Of a stretch of 64,000 bases of DNA, positions 48,315-57,247 are shown one piece after another (position 1 is the first letter of the stretch; each line of letters begins with the position of its first letter). Location of the stretch: positions 744,001 to 808,000 of the forward strand of contig NZ_CCYK01000007.1 in the NCBI RefSeq assembly GCF_000826105.1, written 5' to 3'. This DNA comes from Pseudomonas massiliensis. Lineage in GTDB: Bacteria; Pseudomonadota; Gammaproteobacteria; Pseudomonadales; Pseudomonadaceae. The notes under the pieces are model-generated. The model searched no databases. It was given only the letters and a program-made list of their open reading frames with translations, and was not told the DNA's origin. A program made the translations under genes and the position numbers.

Positions 48315-49261
48315 TCCGGTCTGTTTTGGTGACAGGCGCTACTGGATTCGTCGGCGCTGCCGTGATGGCCCGCTTGGCACAAGCGTCCGATGTATCGCCA
48401 ATCGCTGCGGTAAGGGATTCAGCACGGTGGAAAGGACCGGGAAGGGCAGTGGACTATGATCTCCTGGCGGAACGCCTGCCGGAGCTAGGCGGCGTTGACG
48501 CGATCATTCATTGTGCCGCCCGCGTGCATGTGATGAGCGAAGATCCTGAGCACTCATTCCAGGCTTACCGTAGAGCCAATGCCGACGCGACCGCCAGGCT
48601 GGCTGCCCATGCGGCGGCTAGCGGGGTTCGCCGCTTCGTGTTCTTGAGCACTATCAAGGTGAACGGCGAGAACACTCAGGGGCGTGGCCCTTTTACTTCC
48701 GAAGACGAGCCCTCGCCACAGGACGCCTATGGCCGATCCAAGCTCGAAGCGGAGCTGGCCCTTGGCAAATTGGCGAAGGAAAAGGCTTTGGAAGTCGCGA
48801 TCATACGGCCACCACTGGTGTATGGGCCTGGTGTGAAGGCGAATTTTCGATCCATGATGAAAGCCTTGGACCAAGGGCTTCCATTACCCTTGGGCGCGCT
48901 TCACAACCGTAGAAGCATGATCGCCGTACAGAACCTGGCAGACCTGGCCGTTCATTGCGCGAAGGCGACTTCCGCCCAGGGCCTGTTCTTGGCACGGGAC
49001 ACTGAACAGCCCACCACTACCGAGATAATGGTCGCGCTCGCTCGCGCCCTGGGCCGATCCCCGCGATTATTACCCGTGCCGAGCTACTGGCTGCGCCTTG
49101 TCGGCGGGGCCTTGGGCAAGGGGGCGGTGGTCAGTCGGCTATGCGACCCCTTGGAGGTCGACTTGCGATCGACCATGGCGCGTTTGGGCTGGACGCCTCC
49201 GATGGCCCAGAGCGAGGGTCTGCGCCTGGCCGCGCGGGCGTACCAGAAGGAGCCGAAGTGA
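48311..49261 (+). CDS. wbpV: NAD-dependent sugar epimerase, WbpV-like
   Basis: A 316-aa extended SDR with GATGFVGAAV for NAD, a catalytic Ser in FLSTIKVNG and the YGRSK pair, then IIRPPLVYGPGVKANF. WbpV and relatives convert UDP-GlcNAc to UDP-GalNAc at C4 or reduce 4-keto sugars to supply the primer sugar for WbpL-type transferases. Its stop overlaps the GTG of the wbpL-like gene (GTGA at 49258-49261), which supports the wbpV-wbpL pair known from P. aeruginosa O-antigen clusters. Confidence 0.85.
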   Translation: MIRSVLVTGATGFVGAAVMARLAQASDVSPIAAVRDSARWKGPGRAVDYDLLAERLPELGGVDAIIHCAARVHVMSEDPEHSFQAYRRANADATARLAAHAAASGVRRFVFLSTIKVNGENTQGRGPFTSEDEPSPQDAYGRSKLEAELALGKLAKEKALEVAIIRPPLVYGPGVKANFRSMMKALDQGLPLPLGALHNRRSMIAVQNLADLAVHCAKATSAQGLFLARDTEQPTTTEIMVALARALGRSPRLLPVPSYWLRLVGGALGKGAVVSRLCDPLEVDLRSTMARLGWTPPMAQSEGLRLAARAYQKEPK

Positions 49262-50277
49262 TCATTGTCATCGGCCTTGCCGTTTTCACGCTGGCTGTAT
49301 CGCTCACATGGGGCATGCGGGGTTACGCACTGCGCAAGCAACTGATGGACGTTCCCAATAGTCGTAGCTCCCATACTGTGCCGACTCCGCGTGGAGGCGG
49401 GGTCGGGATCGTCGGTGCGCTAGTGCTCGGCCTGCCGGCAGCGGTCTACTTGGGGCTGCTTACCGCGGCAGATGCCAGCCTGCTGGCGCTCCCAGGACTG
49501 GGAGTCGCGGTGCTCGGGTTTGCGGACGACCATGGCCATATCGCCGCTCGCTGGCGTTTGCTGGGGCATTTCATTGCTGCAGCGGCAGGCCTGGCCCTCC
49601 TCGACAAATGGCCGGTCGTGCCGCTTTATCAGCATGTTTGCCTGGCTGGCCTGTGGGTGTCCATTCCTTTGGTATTCGGATTGGTATGGCTGCTCAACCT
49701 GTATAACTTCATGGATGGTATCGACGGGATCGCAGGCGTGCAGGCGGTGACTGTATGCCTGTCGCTGGCATGGCTCGGCTACCTGTATGCCACGCCCGCG
49801 GACGTAGCCCTGGCATTGATGCTGGTTGCCGCCGCCGCGGGTTTTCTGTGCTGGAATCTGCCACCGGCGAAGATATTCATGGGCGATGCCGGCAGTGGCT
49901 TTCTCGGGTTGGTGATCGGCTTGCTGTGGCTAAAAATCGCTTCGCATGCACCGCAGGTGTTCTGGCCTGGGCTGGTGCTGATGGGAGTATTCGTGGTCGA
50001 TGCGACCTGGACGTTGGTGGTCAGGTTACGCCGCGGCGAAAAGCTCTACCAGGCCCACCGTAGCCATGGGTATCAGCATGCGGCGCAGAGGTGGGGACAT
50101 GGAAGGGTGACAGCGACAGTTGCGGTGCTCAATCTGGGGTGGCTGCTACCCATGGGGTGGGTAATAGCCGATGGTGGTTTACCTATAGCTGTTGGTGTCC
50201 CCATTGCACTCTCGCCCATCCTGTGGCTGGCATGGAGGTCTGGCGCGGGGTTGTCGAAAGGAAGACTGGACAAATGA
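49258..50277 (+). CDS. wbpL: WbpL-like undecaprenyl-phosphate glycosyl-1-phosphate transferase
   Basis: A 339-aa polytopic protein (about ten membrane segments) of the MraY/WecA family. Conserved loops are DVPNSRSSHTVPTPRGGG, NLYNFMDGIDGIAG, KIFMGDAGSGFLGL and AHRSHGYQHAAQR. It transfers an N-acetylhexosamine-1-phosphate to undecaprenyl phosphate and so primes O-polysaccharide assembly. The GTG start at 49258 is coupled to the wbpV-like gene; the longer in-frame ATG at 49141 would lie inside that gene. A 189-bp gap follows before the ubiA-like gene. Confidence 0.92.
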   Translation: MIIVIGLAVFTLAVSLTWGMRGYALRKQLMDVPNSRSSHTVPTPRGGGVGIVGALVLGLPAAVYLGLLTAADASLLALPGLGVAVLGFADDHGHIAARWRLLGHFIAAAAGLALLDKWPVVPLYQHVCLAGLWVSIPLVFGLVWLLNLYNFMDGIDGIAGVQAVTVCLSLAWLGYLYATPADVALALMLVAAAAGFLCWNLPPAKIFMGDAGSGFLGLVIGLLWLKIASHAPQVFWPGLVLMGVFVVDATWTLVVRLRRGEKLYQAHRSHGYQHAAQRWGHGRVTATVAVLNLGWLLPMGWVIADGGLPIAVGVPIALSPILWLAWRSGAGLSKGRLDK

Positions 50278-50466
50278 GAAATGTGGCTGGAAATCATGGG
50301 GCGCTGAAAGTATCTGGCGTTCCAGCAAGCAAGACATATGCTCACGAGCGCCGACGCTGGAACCCCGTAAATCTTTGGCTTGAAACAAGACTTTTGTGCT
50401 GAAATAAGTCCAATTTTCACCGATTCATGGCCAGAGGCTTACTTCGCTTCGGTCGGAGGCAATGTT

Positions 50467-51942
50467 GTGCAGGAAGCTGGTCCAGGCAAAAATGGCAATA
50501 GAGAAAGTCCTGAGGGCACCCTATCGCGGCCGCTGGTCGTGGACCTCGACGGCACCCTGCTCAAATCGGACATGTTGCTGGAAACAGGCCTAGCCTATGT
50601 TCGGCAATCGCTGACGGGTTGCTTGCGACCCTTCGCCTGGTTGACCTCGGGGAAGGCACGCCTGAAGGAGGGGCTAGCGCAGGCAAGCGACATAGACGTC
50701 GCCGTACTGCCCTATAATCCTGCCGTTCTGCAACTGATACATACCGAGCGCGAGAAAGGCAGGATGATTGTGCTGGCTACTGCGAGTCACATTTGCGTGG
50801 CCAAACGTATCGCCGAGCATCTGAATGTATTCGACCAAGTATTCGCTACCCAGGATGGCGTAAATCTGTCGTCACATCGCAAGCGTGAGTTGCTGGTGCG
50901 AACCTATGGCGAAAAAGGCTTCGACTATGTGGGTAATTCCAAGGATGACCTAGAAGTGTGGAGCTCTGCCCATCGGGCTTATGTAGTCGATCCCGAGTGG
51001 GGAGTACGCAAGCGTGCGGTTGGCCTGGGCAATGTCGAGCAGGTACTGGTGACCTGCGATAGCCGTTCGCATGCATGGCTGAAGGCATTGCGAATCCACC
51101 AGTGGCTCAAGAACATTCTTATCGTAGTGCCCTTGATAACCGCCCATCAGCTCTGGCAGGGCGGAGCACTTGCATTGGCGGTCTTGGCGTTCATCTTGTT
51201 CGGGCTGTGCGCGTCGAGTGTCTACTTGCTCAACGATCTAGTCGACCTGGCTGATGACCGCCACCATCGATCCAAGCGCTTGCGTCCGTTCGCAGCGGGA
51301 CGCATTCCGATATTGCACGGAATGCTGGCTTGCCCGGTATTGCTGGTAGCCGCCTTCGTAGGCGCTTCGCTGCTACTGCCTTGGGCATTTACAATAACGC
51401 TGGCCTGTTACTACCTACTGACGGTTGCCTACTCGTTCTGGCTCAAGCGCCAGATGGCCTTGGACGTAATCGCGCTAGCCCTGCTGTATACGCTCCGGAT
51501 CATAGCGGGCGCGATGGCTTTTTCGCTGGAATTGACGTTCTGGTTGCTGGCCTTCTCCATGTTCATATTCCTAAGCCTTGCCTTGGTCAAGCGTTACGCG
51601 GAACTGCATGATGCGCGCAAGAAGGGGAGCGAAGGTAAAACCCGCGGGCGAGGCTATTACCCGGCAGACCTGGAAATGATTTCCGCCATGGGCGCTGCCT
51701 CGGGCTACTTGGCAGTCATGGTACTGGCCATGTACATCCATGACCCGGCGACCGCCAGGCTTTATAGTCATCCGCAAGTGATATGGTTGGCTTGCCCCGT
51801 ATTGCTGTTCTGGATCACCCGCGTGTGGATGCTCACCCACCGGGGCCAGATGCACGATGACCCGGTCATGTTCGCAGCTAAAGACAAGCTCAGCCTGCTG
51901 ACGGGCGCGGCATTTGGTATCGTTTTCTGGGTAGCATCATGA
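50467..51942 (+). CDS. HAD-UbiA fusion, likely phosphoribosyl-polyprenyl-phosphate synthase
   Basis: A 491-aa fusion. Residues about 20-185 are a HAD phosphatase-like domain (motif I VVDLDGTLLKSD with Asp26 and Asp28, motif II LATASH, motif IV VGNSKDDLEVW). Residues about 205-490 are a UbiA prenyltransferase with NDLVDLADD for metal-bound diphosphate and RLRPFAAGRI. Its operon partners suggest it makes 5-phosphoribosyl-polyprenyl phosphate like Rv3806c, and the HAD part could supply the 5'-phosphatase. GGAGG at 50455 fits the GTG at 50467; the TTG at 50380 has no such site. Its end overlaps the dprE1-like ATG by 4 bp. Confidence 0.85.
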   Translation: MQEAGPGKNGNRESPEGTLSRPLVVDLDGTLLKSDMLLETGLAYVRQSLTGCLRPFAWLTSGKARLKEGLAQASDIDVAVLPYNPAVLQLIHTEREKGRMIVLATASHICVAKRIAEHLNVFDQVFATQDGVNLSSHRKRELLVRTYGEKGFDYVGNSKDDLEVWSSAHRAYVVDPEWGVRKRAVGLGNVEQVLVTCDSRSHAWLKALRIHQWLKNILIVVPLITAHQLWQGGALALAVLAFILFGLCASSVYLLNDLVDLADDRHHRSKRLRPFAAGRIPILHGMLACPVLLVAAFVGASLLLPWAFTITLACYYLLTVAYSFWLKRQMALDVIALALLYTLRIIAGAMAFSLELTFWLLAFSMFIFLSLALVKRYAELHDARKKGSEGKTRGRGYYPADLEMISAMGAASGYLAVMVLAMYIHDPATARLYSHPQVIWLACPVLLFWITRVWMLTHRGQMHDDPVMFAAKDKLSLLTGAAFGIVFWVAS

Positions 51943-53249
51943 CCGGCCAACTGCGCTCCTGGGGGTTGTATCCTGATCTCCCGCAGACTGGCCACTATGC
52001 GGCGTGGCGTCACGACCTTCGTTCATTGGCGCAGGGCCTGGTAGCCAGCCATGGCAGTATTTTGGCTTATGGTGCCGGACGGAGCTATGGAGACAGCCCC
52101 TTGGCCGAGAGCGGCCATGTACTAGCCATGACAGGTCTGGATAGGGTCATGGATGTAGACTGGGAACGAGGCACCTTCAAGGCCGAGGCCGGGATAAGCC
52201 TGGGCGAGATACAGCGCATTGCTCTGTCCCACGGTTGGTTTCTTCCGGTCACGCCAGGTACGCAATACGCCACCCTGGGAGGAGCGATCGCCAACGACGT
52301 GCATGGCAAGAATCACCATGTCAGAGGCACATTTGGCCGTCATGTTTTGGGTTTTGGCTTGTACCGCGAAGGTACTGAGCTGATCTGCAGCCCTTCCGAG
52401 CACACGTCACTGTATTCGGCCACTATTGGTGGGCTTGGCCTGACCGGTATCATTACCTGGGCGCATGTTCAACTGATGCAGGTAGCTACTGCCCAGATTG
52501 ACACGCGAACAGTACGCTTTGGTGGACTGGCGGAGTTCTTCGATCTTTCGCGAGAACTCGATCACCAGCACGAATACAGCGTGGCATGGGTCGACTGCGT
52601 GGCCAAGGGGAAAAATGCGGGCCGAGGCGTTTTCATCGTCGGTGATCATGCGTCATACGGGGATCGTATCCTGCCTTGCCGAACCAAACGCTCCGTGGCG
52701 TTGACGCCTCCTGTATCGTTGGTGAACCCGTTCTCGCTCAGGGCCTTCAATGAGGTCTACTGGCGTAAACACCCCGCGAAGCTTACTCAAGCCAGGGTAG
52801 GTTATGAGCCGTTCTTCTACCCGCTGGATGCCTTGAGTCACTGGAACCGGATTTACGGCCGTAAAGGGTTTCAGCAGTATCAGTGTGTGATACCTCCGAG
52901 CGATGGGCAACAGGCGATCGCGGACATTCTCAAAGCCATTGCCGATACCGGGCAGGGATCTTTCCTGGCTGTGCTAAAGCGGTGTGGGGAGTTACCGTCG
53001 CCGGGGCTGTTGTCCTTCCCGATGGCTGGGGTTTCCCTTGCTTTGGATTTCCCTCAATCTCCCTCGTTGACGCAATTGTTCGTTCGGCTCGATGACATCG
53101 TTCGTGAAACGGGTGGTCGGTTATATCCTGCCAAGGATGCGCACATGCTTGCCACGGATTTCCAAGCGGCGTATCCGGCTTGGGAGACTCTGGAACGCTT
53201 GCGCGACCCGGGGCTGTCTTCTGTTTTCTGGAAAAGAGTGACTCAATGA
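51939..53249 (+). CDS. dprE1: DprE1-like FAD oxidase of polyprenyl-phosphoryl-ribose epimerisation
   Basis: A 436-aa FAD-linked oxidase closely matching mycobacterial DprE1 in motif order: YGAGRSYGD, LPVTPGTQYATLGGAIAND, HGKNHHVRGTFGRHV, FFYPLDALSHWNRIYG, FQQYQCVIP and GGRLYPAKDAHML. DprE1 oxidises C2 of polyprenyl-phosphoryl-ribose to the keto sugar that DprE2 reduces to D-arabinose. His122 corresponds to mycobacterial His132 and Lys399 to Lys418. The residue at the benzothiazinone-reactive Cys387 position is Ala368. Its TGA overlaps the next ATG (ATGA at 53246-53249). Confidence 0.9.
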   Translation: MTGQLRSWGLYPDLPQTGHYAAWRHDLRSLAQGLVASHGSILAYGAGRSYGDSPLAESGHVLAMTGLDRVMDVDWERGTFKAEAGISLGEIQRIALSHGWFLPVTPGTQYATLGGAIANDVHGKNHHVRGTFGRHVLGFGLYREGTELICSPSEHTSLYSATIGGLGLTGIITWAHVQLMQVATAQIDTRTVRFGGLAEFFDLSRELDHQHEYSVAWVDCVAKGKNAGRGVFIVGDHASYGDRILPCRTKRSVALTPPVSLVNPFSLRAFNEVYWRKHPAKLTQARVGYEPFFYPLDALSHWNRIYGRKGFQQYQCVIPPSDGQQAIADILKAIADTGQGSFLAVLKRCGELPSPGLLSFPMAGVSLALDFPQSPSLTQLFVRLDDIVRETGGRLYPAKDAHMLATDFQAAYPAWETLERLRDPGLSSVFWKRVTQ

Positions 53250-53986
53250 AACGAATTCTGATCGTGGGCGCAACGTCCGCCATCGCTCATGCCTGCGCCC
53301 GCCAATGGGCAGGGGCTGGCCATGCGCTCTATCTAGTAGCCCGCGATAATGAACGACTGACCAGCAATGCAGCCGATCTCGTAGGAAGAGGCGCCGGTCG
53401 CGTGGAAACGTTCAACCTCGACGTACAGAATATCGAGGAACAAAAAGCGATGGTTCAGCAATGCTGGACGGCGTTTCACCAAATCGATATTGCCTTGATC
53501 GCACATGGCACCTTGCCTGACCAGGCCGTCTGCGAAGTGCAGGCTGATACCGCATTCCACGAATTCAATGTCAATGCGACCTGCACCATTGCCTTGCTCG
53601 GCTTGCTGGCCAACCGGTTCGAGCAGCAGCGTTGTGGGACCCTGGCGGTGATTTCCTCGGTGGCTGGCGAGCGGGGCAGGCCTACGAACTATCTATATGG
53701 CGCGGCCAAAGCAGCAGTGTCTACCTTCGCTGAAGGATTGCGCTCCCGCATGTACAAGCTGGGCGTGCATGTTTTGACGATAAAGCCGGGCTTCGTAAAT
53801 ACGCCGATGACGCAAGGACTGGCCCTTCCGCAAGCATTGGTCGCCCAGCCCGACGCTGTCGCTTCCGCCATTCTCAAGGCCATTGACACTCGCAAGGACG
53901 TCATTTATACGCCCGCTTTCTGGAGCCTCATCATGCTGGTCATCCGGACGATCCCGGGGTTCATATTCAAACGACTTAATCTGTGA
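53246..53986 (+). CDS. dprE2: DprE2-like SDR, polyprenyl-phosphoryl-D-arabinose reductase
   Basis: A 246-aa SDR that would complete the epimerisation of ribose to D-arabinose on the lipid carrier. It has VGATSAIAHACARQW for the cofactor, SSVAGERGRPTNYLYGAAKA with Tyr and Lys, and a C-terminal hydrophobic tail (PAFWSLIMLVIRTIPGFIF). Both the AGERxRxxNxxYGxxKA block and the C-terminal APA/TPA...RxIPxxIF pattern parallel Rv3791. The start at 53246 is fixed by the 4-bp overlap with the dprE1-like gene. Confidence 0.9.
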   Translation: MKRILIVGATSAIAHACARQWAGAGHALYLVARDNERLTSNAADLVGRGAGRVETFNLDVQNIEEQKAMVQQCWTAFHQIDIALIAHGTLPDQAVCEVQADTAFHEFNVNATCTIALLGLLANRFEQQRCGTLAVISSVAGERGRPTNYLYGAAKAAVSTFAEGLRSRMYKLGVHVLTIKPGFVNTPMTQGLALPQALVAQPDAVASAILKAIDTRKDVIYTPAFWSLIMLVIRTIPGFIFKRLNL

Positions 53987-54029
53987 AGGTATTTGCAGCC
54001 AGTCAGGTAACTGTCAAAGGATCTTATTT

Positions 54030-54431
54030 GTGCAAGCCTTGCTGAGCCGGGAATTCTTGATTTTCATCGCAACCGGCGGCATAGCCGCTGCGGTGAACTT
54101 TTTGTCGCGAATACTTATTAGTCAGTGGTTCGGATTTTCAATAGCGATCGTCTTGGCTTATTTATGCGGGATGGTCACTGCCTTTGTGCTTTTCAGGTTG
54201 TTCGTATTTAAAAGAAGTACTACGCCTCTTCATCAGTCAGCGCTATGGTTCGCTCTTGTCAATGCTGTTGCGATAATGCAAACTTGGGCAGTGAGCATGC
54301 TTATGTACCGCTATGTAGTGCCCGCCTTAGGCATAGAGATATTTCAGCGTGAGCTTTCCCATGCTGTAGGAATCATAGTGCCTGTGTTTTCAAGCTACCT
54401 AGGGCATCGCCATTTCACCTTCAAGTCATGA
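54030..54431 (+). CDS. GtrA-family small membrane protein, candidate lipid-sugar flippase
   Basis: A 133-aa protein with four membrane helices of the GtrA family (FIATGGIAAAVNFLSR at the N terminus, LCGMVTAFVLFRLFVFKR, and SSYLGHRHFTFKS at the end). GtrA-type proteins are thought to help move lipid-linked sugars; in mycobacteria a GtrA-like protein (Rv3789) sits beside dprE1/dprE2. GTG at 54030 with AAAGGA 8 nt upstream is the best start. The region is notably less GC-rich than its neighbours. Confidence 0.85.
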   Translation: MQALLSREFLIFIATGGIAAAVNFLSRILISQWFGFSIAIVLAYLCGMVTAFVLFRLFVFKRSTTPLHQSALWFALVNAVAIMQTWAVSMLMYRYVVPALGIEIFQRELSHAVGIIVPVFSSYLGHRHFTFKS

Positions 54432-54999
54432 GCATTACTACCGGCAGGCTGCCGCGAACTAGCATATCGCTGTCAGCGTTCAAAGCGGGCCACTACATCG
54501 ATCAGGTCAGGCGCTGACGGTTGAAGCAGCGATTGCCTTGCGCTGTCCATTTACGCATGGACTGTCTGGCGACCGTACCCTGCGGCAGCCTCGACAAATC
54601 TGGTGTATGCCTTGGAGTGGCACGGGCTGCGGGCGGGAACCCTCTGTTCGGTGGCAGTGTTGGAACTTTGTCCCAGAGGCGTTACCATCGGCGGCTTCGT
54701 AGAGCGATCGGAATCGCTATATCACTCATGAAAGGGCTTTCAATTCATGTCGCTACAGCGATCCCAGGCCTGCAGGCTGTACGTCCAGAGGGCCGACGCG
54801 CCACGCAGTCATCAGGCGGAGCGGGCATGCAATGTCCGAGAGAGCAGCCTTCCTATTGCCGAGCCGAGACAGATCGACCCCAGGGGCATCCTCACGCCGC
54901 GCCTCCTTGCCATCCTGCTCAGCCCGAATGTTGCTGGAGCGACGCACGCCGCCTTAGCCACGGCCAAAGTCCATTGATACCTTCACATCAGGAACCTTG
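54432..54999. other. 568-bp gap between the D-arabinose cassette and wzm
   Basis: I see no convincing gene. Open frames here (for example 54521-55000) lack a ribosome binding site and show Cys/Pro/His-rich, non-protein-like composition. From about 54540 the sequence returns to high GC after the low-GC gtrA gene. It could hold the promoter of wzm or the decayed remains of a gene. Confidence 0.5.
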
Positions 55000-55836
55000 A
55001 TGACTGCTTTCAGAAATAGCTGCTCGCTCTTCGAGTTGGCTAAAAGTGCATGGGCTCATCGTCAGCTAATCTTCCAGATGACGCGCAGGGAAGTGATCGG
55101 CCGGTATCGGGGTTCGGTATTGGGCCTGCTATGGTCGTTCCTGAATCCGCTATTGATGCTTAGTGTTTACACCTTCGTTTTTTCAGTCGTCTTCAAGTCG
55201 CGCTGGGGTATATCTCCACCGGGCACGGAAGAAAGCAAAACCATGTTCGCGATCATGCTTTTTACAGGATTGATCGTACATGCCGTTTTCGCCGAGGTGA
55301 TAAACCGCGCACCGGGCATAGTAGTCAATAATGTAAACTATGTTAAAAAAGTGGTTTTCCCGCTGGAGATTCTCCCGGTCATCACGCTGGGCGCGGCGCT
55401 TTTTCATATGCTGATCAGTTTTTGTGTGCTACTGATGGCTTATACAGTCTTCCAAGGCCTCCCACACCTGACCGTCCTCCTGGCTCCCGTGGTTATACTT
55501 CCTCTTCTGATCCTGACCCTGGGGCTCGCCTGGTTTCTCACCTCTCTGGGCGTTTACCTTCAGGACGTCGCCCAGACAACCGGAATCGCCACAACCATCC
55601 TGCTTTTCATGTCACCCGTTTTCTTTCCAATGCACTCGCTCCCGGCCCAGTACCAATCTCTCATACTTCTAAATCCCTTGACCTTCATCATCGAGCAGAT
55701 GCGCGACGTTCTGGTCTGGGGGCGTTTGCCTGACTTCGCCGGGCTGGGTGTCTACCTGGCAATTTCACTGTTATTCGCCGCGGCGGGTTATGCCTGGTTC
55801 CAGAAAACACGTGCGGGGTTCGCCGATGTCCTCTGA
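55000..55836 (+). CDS. wzm: O-polysaccharide ABC transporter permease
   Basis: A 278-aa ABC2-type permease with six membrane helices. The N-terminal block TRREVIGRYRGSVLGLLWSF and the ILLNPLTFIIEQMRDVLVWG region are typical of Wzm, which exports lipid-linked polysaccharide across the inner membrane. The ATG at 55000 follows TCAGGAACCTTG. The TTG at 54997 would give one extra Met. Its last 11 bases overlap the start of wzt. Confidence 0.93.
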   Translation: MTAFRNSCSLFELAKSAWAHRQLIFQMTRREVIGRYRGSVLGLLWSFLNPLLMLSVYTFVFSVVFKSRWGISPPGTEESKTMFAIMLFTGLIVHAVFAEVINRAPGIVVNNVNYVKKVVFPLEILPVITLGAALFHMLISFCVLLMAYTVFQGLPHLTVLLAPVVILPLLILTLGLAWFLTSLGVYLQDVAQTTGIATTILLFMSPVFFPMHSLPAQYQSLILLNPLTFIIEQMRDVLVWGRLPDFAGLGVYLAISLLFAAAGYAWFQKTRAGFADVL

Positions 55837-57244
55837 AAAGCAGTCTAGCGATACGGTAGCCCCCGGCATTGGTGGCTCATCCGAGGTGGCTATCCGAGTT
55901 CAGGCCCTGAGCAAGTGCTTCCACATTTATGAAAAGCCTCGCCAGCGCCTGCAACAACTGTTTCTCGCCCCGTTGAAGAGTCGCCTGAGCGGTACCGAGG
56001 CAAAGTATTACAGAGAGTTCTGGGCGCTCGATAACGTTTCCTTCGAAGTAGGGAAGGGCGAGACCGTAGGGGTGATCGGGAAAAATGGATCTGGGAAGTC
56101 CACTCTTCTTCAGGTGATCTGTGGCACGTTGTCGGCCACGCAGGGCTCGGTGGAAGTCAATGGACGAGTCGCAGCCCTGCTCGAGTTGGGGTCCGGGTTC
56201 AACCCGGATTTCACCGGACGTGAAAATGTCTACCTCAATGGTACGATCCTTGGTTTGAGCCGTCAGGAAATCGACCAGCGCTTCGCCGAAATCGAAGCCT
56301 TTGCCGATATCGGAGAATTCATCGATCAGCAGGTCAAGTCATATTCCAGCGGTATGGCCGTGCGCCTGGCGTTTGCGGTAGCCATCAATGCCGACCCTGA
56401 AATACTCATCGTGGATGAGGCCTTGTCCGTCGGTGATGAGCTGTTCCAGCGCAAATGCTTTTCCCGCATCGAAGCCATTCGCCAGAAAGGCGCCACTATT
56501 CTCTTTGTCTCGCACGCCGGTAGCGCGGTCGTCGAACTCTGCGACCGGGCGATCCTGCTGGACAGTGGCCAATTGCTGACTGAAGGCGCGCCCAAGCAGG
56601 TCGTGGGCAGCTACCAGAAGATGTTGTATGCCCCGGCTGATCGTAGAGCTGCGATCAGAGACCAGATCATCGCCGGTCGGCTCGGGGGGCCTGGTTCGAA
56701 CCCTGGTCCCTCCCAGGCGCTGCCCGGCTCAGTCGAAGCGCCTATTGAAGAAAGCTACGACCCTGGTCTGCGGCCTGACAGTACCATCGAATACGAAGCC
56801 AAGGGCGCGCGTATTCGTGATGCGGGGATCTATACCCTGTCCGGCGCACGGGTCAACAATCTGGTTCGGGGGCGCCGGTACCGCTATCGCTATGAGGTGG
56901 ACTTCGAAAGTGGCCGTGATTGCGTACGGTTCAGCATGTTGATCAAGACCACCAGCGGAGCGGAGCTGGGCGGCGCCATGTCGGCCATTTCGCTTCTGGA
57001 AGCGATCCCCGATATTTCCGCAGGCTCAACTGCCAGTGTCGGATTCGAGTTTACCTGCAGCCTGACGCCCGGCGTCTATTTTCTGAATGCAGGGGTCACT
57101 GGCATGGTTGACGATACTGAAACCTTCTTGCACCGCGCGCTGGATCTCGCGGCGTTCAGAGTGATGGCCGATAGTCGGTGCCTCGCCACCAGTGTGGTCG
57201 ATTTTTCCTGTACGCCCTCGGTGTCCCTTTCCCAAGGCCATTAA
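55826..57244 (+). CDS. wzt: O-polysaccharide ABC transporter ATPase with C-terminal sugar-binding domain
   Basis: A 472-aa ATPase partner of Wzm. It has Walker A GKNGSGKST, the Q-loop, signature SYSSGMAVRLAF, Walker B ILIVDEAL and the switch VSHAG. Residues about 300-470 form an extra Wzt C-terminal beta-sandwich domain. In E. coli O8/O9a that domain binds the finished, capped end of the polymer and gates export. Its presence suggests a terminating modification exists here too. The start at 55826 overlaps wzm. The next gene starts 3 nt after its stop. Confidence 0.93.
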   Translation: MSSEKQSSDTVAPGIGGSSEVAIRVQALSKCFHIYEKPRQRLQQLFLAPLKSRLSGTEAKYYREFWALDNVSFEVGKGETVGVIGKNGSGKSTLLQVICGTLSATQGSVEVNGRVAALLELGSGFNPDFTGRENVYLNGTILGLSRQEIDQRFAEIEAFADIGEFIDQQVKSYSSGMAVRLAFAVAINADPEILIVDEALSVGDELFQRKCFSRIEAIRQKGATILFVSHAGSAVVELCDRAILLDSGQLLTEGAPKQVVGSYQKMLYAPADRRAAIRDQIIAGRLGGPGSNPGPSQALPGSVEAPIEESYDPGLRPDSTIEYEAKGARIRDAGIYTLSGARVNNLVRGRRYRYRYEVDFESGRDCVRFSMLIKTTSGAELGGAMSAISLLEAIPDISAGSTASVGFEFTCSLTPGVYFLNAGVTGMVDDTETFLHRALDLAAFRVMADSRCLATSVVDFSCTPSVSLSQGH

Positions 57245-57247
57245 CTT

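Noticed and set aside
54521..55000. Possible 159-codon gene in the gap before wzm
   Set aside because: It has no ribosome binding site and its composition is Cys/Pro/His-rich with no hydrophobic or conserved pattern.
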